The notes under the pieces are model-generated. The model was not told the DNA's origin and ran no database searches. It saw only the letters and a list, made by a program, of their open reading frames with translations. A program made the translations under genes and the position numbers. This document shows positions 20,902 through 31,500 of a stretch of 64,000 nucleotides of DNA, piece after piece (position 1 is the first letter of the stretch; each line of letters opens with the position of its first letter). The DNA is from Ariolimax columbianus (lineage: Eukaryota > Mollusca > Gastropoda > Stylommatophora > Arionidae), in NCBI GenBank assembly GCA_036924085.1, contig JAVGWX010000002.1:89044941-89108940 (forward strand), in the 5' to 3' direction.

Positions 20902-20914
20902 CCTGACAGTAATT

Positions 20915-21714
20915 AAACTATCTACTTATATACCTCTCATGAACAAGAACTGGAACACTGTCAAAGGATTGTTGAACCTCACGCAAAGTGGAGGGAGCTT
21001 GTTGTTGTTGCCATGAAAGATACCATCAAACATGAAGGTCACTGATTGGTTCACCCTGCATCGGCCAAGTATCCAAAATACCATGCACCAATCTTCATAT
21101 TATCATACAGATATATCAACTAATTCACTCTACAGAGCCAATACCATCTGATAGTAAATGTTCATAAAATGTCACAGCTAATGTCAACTTGGAACAAGGT
21201 CAAAAAGAAAAAGTAGTATACTAGAATCCTGGTATTCAATCAGACAAGCTTGCCTGATGCCAGGTAGCCTAAAGCTGCTTGAATCTGTGCCTGTCCTTCA
21301 CCATTTAGTACTATGGCAGTTCAAACTCCTGGTGCAAGTCATCTCTCAACTCATCGGCTGACAGGGCTTGCCTCTCAGTTCCTCTTTGCCATGGATGATT
21401 GGTATTGAAAAGTCAGTGTAATGTTCATTGTATAGATTCTGATTAATGCCTCATGAGTGACATTTTTATTTATACCTACAATCCACATTTTGCCAATCCA
21501 TCCATACTTTATTCAATCAATCAAAACCTTTCCAGCTCCATTAGGAGCATAGGTCTTATATGCATCTTAAATACATGCCAAGTCATGAAACAGTGACTTG
21601 CCTATATTTATGTTGACGATTTTGCCACTTAAAGTTTTTACATGATTGGGTAGACAGTCCCATGCCCAACCCTCTTTAGTCCTCTCCTACAACATGCCTG
21701 GCAAGTTACAGTGT
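20915..21714. other. Non-coding stretch, no clear feature
   Basis: About 0.8 kb without a recognised gene or repeat. Confidence 0.35.
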
Positions 21715-21766
21715 TTAGTTTAGTCGAAGAATCAACAACATTGCACGCAGATTTACTCATAAGTGC
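21715..21766 (-). mobile_element. tRNA-derived SINE, family 2, distal 3' part (interrupted)
   Basis: The reverse complement matches the last part of the 2056-2445 copy (gcaatgttgttgattcttc versus gcaatgatggtgattcttc). It is separated from the rest of the SINE (23807-24130) by the LINE at 21767-23794 and ends with the TSD actcataagtgc (21755-21766). Confidence 0.75.
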
Positions 21767-23794
21767 ACATACTAATTCCACAGCACAGATCCACTGAGGA
21801 TCAGATCACCCTCATAGCCCAGGAAATAGAGGATGCCTACCAGGAACAAAAACACAGTAGCAGTTTGGGTGGATCTAGAAAAGGCATTTGACAAAGTCTG
21901 GAAAAAGGGACTTAAAGTCAAGCTACGAAGAAGTGAAGTTTGTGGGAAAATGTACAAATGGATCAGCCACTACATCAAAAACAGAACGGCCAGAGTTCAA
22001 GTACAAGGGCAGATGAGCAAAAAGGTGACACTTGAGCAGGGAGTACCCCAAGGGGGAGTACTGTCACCCACACTCTTCCTAGTGTATATAAATAACATAA
22101 CAGAGAATATATCAAGAAGAGTCCACAGCTCAATGTTTGCAGACGATCTGGCTATGTGGACCTCTGAAAAGAATCTCACCATAGCAAGTAATCGGGTGCA
22201 GCAGGCCCTAACATCGCTGGAAGAGTGGGCGAACTCATGGCTGGTCAAAATAAATGAGGGAAAAACAACATGTACGATATTCTCGCTTTCAAACAAACCC
22301 CAAAACAAGTCTTAACGGCAAATACCTGCGGCCAAACGACAACCCAAACTACCTGGGAGTCACATTTGATCGGCGCATGACATGGAAAAGTCAGATCGAG
22401 AGAAACCAAATGAGAGCCAGAGAAAGAATAGCAATCATGAGGAAACTTGCTGGTACAAGCTGGGGAGCAGACGAAAGTATACTAAAGAAACTGTACACTG
22501 GAAGAGTGAGACCAGTTCTCGAGTATGGCATTGCGACATGGACAACAGCAGCAAAGGCGAACTTCGATAAAATTAGCAAACTTCAAAACCAAGCCATGAG
22601 AGTTATAACAGGAGGCATGAAGTCAACGCCAATTGTAGAACTTGAAAAGATTACAAAACTGCAATCCATGACCGACAGAAGAGACTGCAGAGCCCCCAGC
22701 AGCAAGCAGAGAAACTCAGAAATTTTTGAAATGGGAAACTAAAGCGGAGAAACTTTGCAGAAATAGCCAAATAAAAGATGAACGAAGACCCTATGAACGC
22801 ACTAACAACACCAAAGCCCATCCCTACTGTACGAAAACCTACCTGGAGGCAGCATATATTTCCAGAGGTGGAAGAAAATATACCAGGTATTGGAAACAAA
22901 AACAGCCAGACTGAAAAAGAAAGAAGAGATACAACCCTGAGGTACATAACGGAAAACTACCCAAGCATGGACTGGACCCATGCATACACAGACGGTTCTG
23001 TAACAAACACAACACAGAACGGAGGGGCAGGGGTATTCCTGAGCCTACCAAATGGCAGAAAAATAACACTGTCAGTGGAAACTGGAAAATACACAAGCAA
23101 TTTCAGAGCGGAGGCAGAGGCACTGAGGGCTGCAGTAGAAGAAATGGTGACAGGTAAAAGGAATGAAAGCCATATAGTCCTGCTCACAGATGCCCTGGCC
23201 GTAGTCACAGCAATAAATAGCCAGAAAAATACTGAACTTAATGATTTAAGAGCAGTACTCTGTCAACTATGCCAGCAGTCCGCACCAAGAAGAGTAGTGG
23301 TACAGTGGGTTCTATCCACTGTAACATCCAAGGCAATGAGGAGGCAGACAGACTGGCAAAAGAAGGTGCAAAACTACCACAACCAAATACTAGTGTGACA
23401 TACGAAGAGTCAAAAAGGCTTATTAGAGCTAGATACATGACCAAATGGGAAATAGAACATACTGGCTACACAAAAAATGATGCCTATTACCAGTTGAACA
23501 GAAGAGAGCAGGTCATGGTCTTCAGACTTCGCACTGGCCACAATAGACTGAGGTACCACCTATACAATAAATTGAAGATAGGTGACACTGACGAATGCAA
23601 GTGCGGCACTGGGAAAATGACCGCTGAACATCTGCTGCAAAACTGCCCGACATACGAGGATCAGAGAAAGCAGATGTGGCCATCACCAGTGGCAACACTA
23701 GACAAGCTCTATGACAGTGTTGAAAGCCTCAGGATGACCACTGCTTTTTTCGAAAAAATACAGGTTGACGTCTGACAGCATATGAAGAAGAAGA
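21767..23794 (+). mobile_element. 5'-truncated I/Nimb-like LINE: RT + RNase H, nested in a SINE
   Basis: The 2028-bp copy starts within the RT: STEDQITLIAQEIEDAYQEQ, WVDLEKAFDKVWKKGL, GVPQGGVLSPTLF, MFADDLAMW (FADD codons 22136-22147), then after a frameshift near 22310 PNYLGVTFDRRMTWKSQIER and RPVLEYGIATWT. Further frame changes occur near 22690. The RNase H domain follows (YTDGSVTN about 22985, AEAEALRAAVEEMV, LLTDALAVVTA). A frameshift near 23310 moves GNEEADRLAKEG to another frame. The C-terminus has CKCGTGKM-TAEHLLQNCP and FFEKIQVDV. The 3' tail is (gaa)n. TSDs are actcataagtgc at 21755-21766 and 23795-23806. Dead by frameshift and truncation, but the longest copy here. Confidence 0.9.
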
Positions 23795-23806
23795 ACTCAT
23801 AAGTGC

Positions 23807-24130
23807 TCTCTTCTTGTCCATATTTTTGAAGAATCTCAGCACAATGCAACTCTGTAACACTAGCGAGGATTTCATAATAGATTGGATAGATTTTTAACAT
23901 AATTTTCAATTTTGCCTGGGCAGCGGCCGTTAAGCCTACTCTTTTCAATTTATAATTGCTGAGGGATTTTTAACGTGTGGAACACTGCACATGGGCCTCC
24001 AATCTGTAGTACCCAGAGATCTGGGGAAATACCAGAGAGTCTATGTGAAAAAATCCCATTCTCCACCGAGATTTGAACCCGCACCTTCCAGCACCTGATG
24101 CCGACATCTTACCTTGAGACCATTCAGTTC
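23807..24130 (-). mobile_element. tRNA-derived SINE, family 2, main part (interrupted)
   Basis: Minus orientation: head with B box (reverse complement gatttgaaccc) at 24070-24080, then the family body down to 23807. It continues at 21715-21766 beyond the nested LINE. This gives the best copy of the family in the window. Confidence 0.8.
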
Positions 24131-25087
24131 CCTTTTTTTAGACCTTGGTAACACTCGAGCGCAAATGTCTTTGTGCAGTTAGAAACAAATTTTAGAGTAA
24201 CTATTAACTTAAACGAGCATCATAATTACTGTGTGGCAGTGTAGCTACTTAAGTTACTAAGTTTGAGGGTAAGAGAAGTGTCATAAAGCACAAATTTAAA
24301 CCAAAGGGACTTGATTTGTGGGATGCTCCAGTCTAACCAATGATATAAATGAGTAGACATACCTGGCCTACACTCAGTCCTACCTACAGTTAGAGCTTAG
24401 AGAAGACAATCACAATGACAATTGTCACAATGTATGTAGTTAAGTGAGAAAACGTACTGGTTATCCCACCTAAAAAAACACTTGGACCTGACCCGTACAA
24501 TGAAGTCTCCAGCATTTTATTCATCCCTGAAGACAGATAGTATAAAGTATACCATGGCCAATCAATGAATGAACTTGAACTACCTAGTGAATTTATCATA
24601 TATTTTAGTTCTAGTAGGAGACAGAACGTTACGAATTGAAATGAAACAAAGAGCGTTGAACGGTTATGAATTAACTTTAAATAATTCGCGTTTCCCTCTT
24701 GTATCAGTATAGTGAAAATAACTTAATTGTTATGTTTTATTTAATATATTGTAATTTAATTAGTAGTAGAAAGTAGGTCTTAGATGGTACGCAACAACAA
24801 AAAAGTGCAAAACATCAATCTAAATTAAATAGACGTAACTGTCGACACTGTCGTAACGAAGTTCGTCCAGAACATAAGACAAGATTAAAACTTAATCAGG
24901 GGCAACACGTGACAAATTATTCTCTTAGTTTAAATTATGACCTGGCTGTTCATAAACTGTAGAATTTTTATCGAAAATTGAAGACATGGTAGACCTACAA
25001 TAGTAGAATTAGAGTGGTTCAGGTTATCCTAGAGACAGACCCGACGCGGTTTATGACCCATAACAATCACGTCAGTCCATCACTTAC
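24131..25087. other. Non-coding stretch upstream of PIN4, no clear feature
   Basis: About 0.95 kb, AT-rich. If the exon at 25088-25127 is real, this is the start of its first intron. Confidence 0.35.
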
Positions 25088-25127
25088 CTGGGGGCAAATC
25101 TATGCCACACTCATCTCCACATTCCAT
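25088..25127 (-). CDS. Candidate first coding exon, minus strand, divergent from PIN4
   Basis: On the minus strand ATG at 25125-25127 opens 40 nt encoding MECGDECGIDLPP plus one base (phase 1), followed by a near-consensus donor CAG/gtaagt. An in-frame TAA lies 18 nt upstream of the ATG, so no longer N-terminus is possible in the same exon. It could start the unidentified minus-strand gene whose exons lie at 20.0-1.9 kb, but that would require an extra exon to pass from phase 1 to phase 0, which I did not find. It could equally belong to another transcript. Confidence 0.4.
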
Positions 25128-25443
25128 AACGGATTTTAGCTTTTAACGTATATTTTCAATTTTGAGTCGTCCTCTTTAAAAAGTATTATCTGGCTATTTT
25201 GATACATTTAAAAAACTAAAACCCGACAAAGGGTAGACGGCACGGAACCGCCATCTTAGCTCTACCTTGACGTGGGCGACATGTTACAAGTAAAATGATT
25301 GGTTTACACACAAAAATAAACCAATCAAAGTACATCTATCATATTTTAATAGATAATTATCGTCTGCAACAGAGCTCCAACACATCCGGTTCATCTATAA
25401 GCAACTGTTACCTCTCTGATCCTCTCTGGTCATATTTTGTGAA
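25128..25443. promoter_or_regulatory. Candidate bidirectional promoter region between PIN4 and the minus-strand exon
   Basis: The 316 bp between two divergent candidate start codons must hold the PIN4 core promoter and 5' UTR. No TATA box or other element is clear enough to name. The stretch from 25222 to 25275 (cgacaaagggtagacggcac and following) is the GC-richest part and contains several CpGs in an otherwise AT-rich region. Confidence 0.4.
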
Positions 25444-25563
25444 ATGCCACCGAAGGCAAAAGGCAGTGGAGGAGCAAGTGGTGGCAGCAAGGGTGGAAAA
25501 GGTAAAGGTGCTGAAGGAGGCGATGGAGAGGGAAAATCATCTAAAGGAGGAACTGCTGTAAAG
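25444..25563 (+). CDS. PIN4: PIN4 coding exon 1 (basic, glycine-rich tail)
   Basis: Forty codons ending GGTAVK at an AAG/gtacaa donor. MPPK at the N-terminus and the terminal AVK before VRHIL are conserved in animal PIN4; the Gly/Ser/Lys linker between is low-complexity and expected to be disordered. Confidence 0.95.
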
Positions 25564-28500
25564 GTACAAGAAACCCCTGACATTCTGTAACATTATAACA
25601 AATTAAAATGCAGCAACAGGCACTGAGGCAGGCCAGTTGAGTTTGTTGTTTAAGTTCAGACTAAAGTTTAGGTAGTAAAGTAACACGGTAATATAATATC
25701 ATGATATCTAAGACATATTGACAGCTATTATGGAGTAGCCACAGAAGGTGGAAACAAAATCCAAACTAAAAAAAAGAGATATATAAAGAAATCGAGGCAA
25801 TAGAATGTTGAAAATAACTTTAAAGGCAAATTGACAGACTTACAGAGAGTGCCCAGATTCTGAAATAAATAGCAGAGAAGCATACTATTATTGATTTGCA
25901 AGTAGAGATCAAGTTACAATATTCAGACTGCGAACAGACCCCTCACTACTGCAGATTGACAGATATATTGGGAGAACAAACACGGTGGAATATGTTCTCC
26001 ATCTCCACAAGAGGAGCAGAGGGACTGACCCCCAATCCAACTGTATGATGGTTGATGTGAGAGAAGCCTTAGACAGATTACCAGGTTTTTGAGGGATATA
26101 TATGGATACTAAAACCAGGTTTTTGAGGGATATATATGGATACTAAATCACATCTTGATATAGTTTTATCAGTATTATATTGTTTGTCTCAGGAGAACAA
26201 CAGCATGAGTTTAAACAACAGCGATGCATATTTATCGGCTCATAGTTGTCTTGCTCTCACTACATTACTACAATTTCAGACAAATTCAAATCTGAAGTGT
26301 TATTAGCATGAAGCTTATTGTGTACACATCTTACTGCTAGATAGTAAAGACTCAAAAAGTCTAGTAAGGCAGCTTTCTTAGAAGAGACACCTCTGACAAT
26401 AAACAACTTTTATGCATGCTGGAGATGAATGCACTGGGCCACCAAAACACAGTTTATCCCAGATCATACATACAGACATAGATATGAGGAGGTGTTTTAC
26501 CCAAGAAAACCTGCAGAAAGAGGGGAGAAAATGCTAAACACTGTGCTTTTGCAGGGCTGCACAACTTTGAGAAGCCATACGCAAATGTCAGAAGCTCTGA
26601 CATCATTGCCATGACTGCTTCTACCAGTTGACCCACTTATAAATGGGTATCCAATGAAGTCAGAGATAAAAATTCCAGGGCTACAAGTGGGCTACCTTGT
26701 GGGGGCTACAAGCGGGCTACCTTGTGGGGGCTACAAGGTTCATGCTTAGAAGTTGGCACTTTGAGCACATATGGGGTTGTCAAATGCAATGAAGATAGTT
26801 CTATGAGCCATTTTCCATTTCCTAGAATCATTGGCGTGGATGTTTGATGGTTAACAAGGTAGGGGTGGGTTGGAGATGCAGCAGTGAATATGCTAACAGC
26901 TTCCAGCAACTCATAACTGGATGCTTGCATCAGGGTCAGCAAATAGTAGCTGACCAAGACCCTATTCCACCTTCAAGTGGCTGCCCTGTTAACAGACTGC
27001 ATCCATGCAGCCTGTTTAAGAGAATAGGGATTCATGAGAGAAGGCAAAACTTCTCCAACAAAAATTATGTGCTGAAACTGGATTTGTTGGGCAGAAAGGC
27101 CGCTTCACTCAATCTACAATGCAATGTAGTTTTCACTGAAACTTAGAAGGAGAATGAAGAATAAATAGACACAACTAAATTAAACTTCCATCACCTCATC
27201 CCACATGGCAGTATCTGTTGTGTGATTACTATTAGTTTTAACAGTAACTGACAGACTAGATCATATGGCTTGAAGGTTTTTATCAAAGACATGAGCCGTT
27301 CTTACTGTGGTGCAGCCTGGAGCTAAGACCAGGGTCAGGTGAAACATTCCAACTAAGACCACATCCACATTGTCTGTGTTACATTATCCTGGCCAATTAG
27401 TTCGGAACATCATTGTAATCACCATAGTGGTAAGCCTACTACGAAGCCTTTCATTGCACTACAGCCAGGAGGGCACAGGTCTGCCTTCTTCAGGACACTG
27501 AAATACAAGAAGGGCCACTGTTGCCTGCTAATAAAGAAACACTGTCAAGATAGAGTAGCTTCCAACAATAACCAACTTACACAGATTAGAATTGGCCCCT
27601 ATCACCCATGTGCACAAACAACACAGACAGCCGAAGATATCCTACAAGACTGATATATGCTTAGGAGACTGCATATAGAACACTGCCCCATGGAGACGAG
27701 CCTTCACACAAAGTTATTTGAGAGCCTTGAAGAACTGTCCGTCACAACAATCGTTATCAAGAGGACTGAGCGGGATGGCGTGGTTAAGTGGCACGGCTCA
27801 CAAGCCGAAGGTGCTGGGTTCGATCCCCATCACAGCATCGGCCATTACCCCGGGGAAGCAAACCCTTAGAAAATGCAGGAGGAAACAGACCCTTTCATAA
27901 AATGCATGCTGAAGTCGGATGCACTGGGCCGACAGGCGCAAAATAAAAACCACAGTGCAACGCACCACCTTGGGGATTAGAGAAATAAGGCGAACGCAAA
28001 AACAAAAAAAAGAGGACTGAACTTTGCATGTAGACAGAATAAAACAATGGTGAATGAGAAAACTACTACTGTGAGCCGCCAAAAAAATCTTTGTGCTGCT
28101 TTTGGGCCATTAAACATGGCTTCATGTGGCCCTAAGAACATTTGATAATCCTGAAGATCCTTTACGTTGACATCTAATGAGGGTGATATATATGTTTGTG
28201 TATAAATTATGCAAGTAACTTCTTTCACCTGGTAGGTATCAATAGAAATTTGGTCTTCATTTTAATTATTTTCACCAGTGTTTCCCAGCCACTTGTCCAT
28301 GGATCAGTGCTGAACCGCTAACATTTTCTACCAGTCCACAAAAATGTATTGCTGCTTAACACCTTAACTGCAGAGATCACCTTGAGGTTTTGTAAAGTCT
28401 GGTTGGCTAATTATAAAACTCAAATTACATCAGCTATCCAATTCACACTTTTCAGCACAAGAACACGTCTATATTTTGTATCTTTGTTTATCAAAGTATC

Positions 28501-31500
28501 TGATATTATTTCCGATGTCACTCTGGTGTCCAAACATGCAATTTAACCATTTAATTTTGTTTCAATTTTGGATATTACTGAGAGACGGATATTCATCTTT
28601 CCGTGACAGAGCTATTAAATTGTTGGTCGTATTTTCAAGTACTTATTTGTATGAGATGATTTAATTTTCATCCTCGGCACCGACAAAACAAACAAAGAAA
28701 CCAATGTCAATGCATGGTTTCATCACTTAGAAACAACTATGCAGCTATGGTTATAAAATATTCTAGTAAAAGAAGCAGCAACAGATTTAGCACTAAATAT
28801 TGCTTTCTAGAAAGTTCAAGATGTTCTATTAATAGCATTTCTATTTACTGATCCGTTTCGGGTTATTTTAAATAGCTAGAATTTTCTTTTTCTAATATTA
28901 GATTTTAAAACGAATACACAAAATAGTATATAAATAATATTTTTTTTATTTCTGAGAGGTCAGTGAAAAATTGCTCCAATTTTCATCGGCCCTCAAAAAC
29001 AATAAAACAAATTTTCACTAGTTTGTGAAAAAATGTTTCCCATTTTCATCAGTCCATGAAAATTGCTCCTATTTTCATGGGTCTGCTAGATTTGTTCTTA
29101 TTTTCACTTGTGGCAAATGATTTTTTTAATTTTCACTATTCCGTAGATGTATAAAAAAAAACACTCTATCCAGCTAAGATGAACAGGACATGCTGTTCCC
29201 ATGCCTGATGGACGCATTCTCAAGCAGATTTTATACAGTGAGCTCAGAACAGGAAGATACTCATTAGAGGGACAGAAGAAACGCTACAGACTCCTTGAAA
29301 GTGTCTCTAAAAAAGTTCAAACATTGATGTCACCTTCTGGGAGTTAAGCTAGCATCACCAAAGGGGCTCAGATTGCAGAGCTAAACTCCATTGCGGAAGG
29401 TCAGAGAAAGCGTGCCGCCCGAAAGAGCAGGACACATGATGGCATCACAGCCGACTTCTTGCATGTGTGACCTGGGTGCTGCAAAGTCTGCCGTGCCAGG
29501 ATTGGTCTTTATAGCAATATGAGAACACATCTTGCAGCAGAAGTATGATGCTCTCGCTATCTTTGCTTGAAATGGGAAACTATCTTTACACCCTATGCTT
29601 TGAAACAGGAAATGCATATTCTCTGCAGGGTCTTCTAAACCAGTATAAAGACGTTAAGTTAAGTTATAAGATCAGGGAGAAAACTTCTTGTTTTATTCAT
29701 ATACTTGGAATCCTGTTGTTCAGACAGACATGTTCATGTCTGTTTCCAGGTATCCGAAGGCTTCAGCTATATGTAGTAGATATTTTAAACTTCCTGCAGC
29801 TCACAAGGCATGGAGAAGGTACAAATAATTTGGGTAGATTTTTAACTTGAATTTTTTTATTTTGTCCAGGCTGCAGTCGTTAAGCCCACTCTTTTCAATT
29901 TCTAACTGCCAAGGGATTTTTAACGAGCTCTACACTGAACACGGGAATCTTATCTCATTACCCAGAGATCAGGGGAAAAGATCCACGTGAAAAAATCTCG
30001 GGTCTCTACCGTGATTTGAACCCGCGACTGCTGGCACTCGAGGCAAACACTTGATTGCTATTCTAGAATGTATTAAAAGTGTAAGATTGCATAACATAGT
30101 AACAATAATGGTTACCAAACAAAATATACTGGACAGGTTAAGATGAAATAGGTTAAAATATTTCTTAAGCAGTAAACATAATGCCAAAACTTAATTTCTA
30201 AGTAAGGAGCTGAAGATGTAGCACAGTGAATGAGCTAATGGCAGCCATTGACTCATAGCTGACTACTTGCATCAGTGTCAGTGAACTAGAGCTGACCAAG
30301 ACCTTATTCTGCCTTCAAGAAACGGCCCTGGAAACAGACTTACACTAATGTAGGGATCACAGTGGGAAAGCATTGGTGAAGCACATGATTTTGTTGTCAA
30401 TGTCTTCCAACTCATATATTGCCCAGAGTCAATAGTCTGACCGCCCTTTATATTGAACAGTTCCACGCATGGGCTGATCCTGGGACTTTGAGCATCCGTT
30501 GACTTATCTTAACATGTCCTTAGTTCAAATTATTAAAAAGTGACGTTGAATGTACAGAAACTTTATTGATAACATTTCAATTTCTAAACTAAATGTTGAG
30601 AAAAACCTTTGTAATATCATTGTCCAGGGTCAAAGGATTGACATCTGCTTATACTGACCAGTTCCAAATGCTGACAGGTTCTAAGCTTCGAATACCTGAC
30701 CTTGAGCGGCCATGCTAAAAAAATGACATTACGGTATACAAAAAGAATATATTCGCTCTAAATAGTTTAACTTCATTAATGATAATTAACTCGGAAATGA
30801 AACAATGCAGTGAGCTAAAAATAGTTGCACTGACCTAGAAATTCCAGACAGAATTTGCTGTGCAAATTTCACATTGTTAACCATTCAAGTGTTTTTGCAA
30901 GACGGACAAACAGGTACATGTATTTTCTGTTTTATATTATAAAGTCTACAATTTCTTTGTAGGTGCGTCATATCCTTTGTGAGAAACAGTCAAAAGTATT
31001 GGAGGCAATTGAAAAGCTGAAGAGCGGAATGAAGTTCAATGAGGTTGCAGCCCAGTACAGTGAAGATAAAGCCAGGCAAGGGGTGAGTATCAGTTATTGT
31101 ACAATCATACTTGCTTATTGTCACTCCATCTCCATGGGGGCTATCACTGCAGTTGGCTTCCTTACAGGAAACCTGTAACAAAACTGTTGTGTCCTCTTAT
31201 AGTGCCTTACTTTATGTAATAAGGTTAGCGAGCATCTTAGTGGTAGAGCACTCACTTCTCATGGCAAAGGTACCAGCTTCAAGCTCTGTTATTGACACAT
31301 TCAAGTTAACTAGGTCTGCTGAGCTGTTCCCCATTTTGCAATCAATGTCTAGTTGAAGAATTTGCAGGTGTTTTGTAGTTGGTGAGTAGAGTCATAAAAG
31401 GTGTTAGTGATTCTTAGGCTGCCCAGCAATAGCTTTTCTCTTCCTGTGAAAAGTGCTGGGCAAGCGAACAGCACATGTTGCACTGCCTCATATGGATGGT

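Noticed and set aside
27781..27835. Functional tRNA gene
   Set aside because: A and B boxes are present, but the sequence does not fold into a full cloverleaf and is followed by the SINE body and A-rich tail; it is a SINE promoter.
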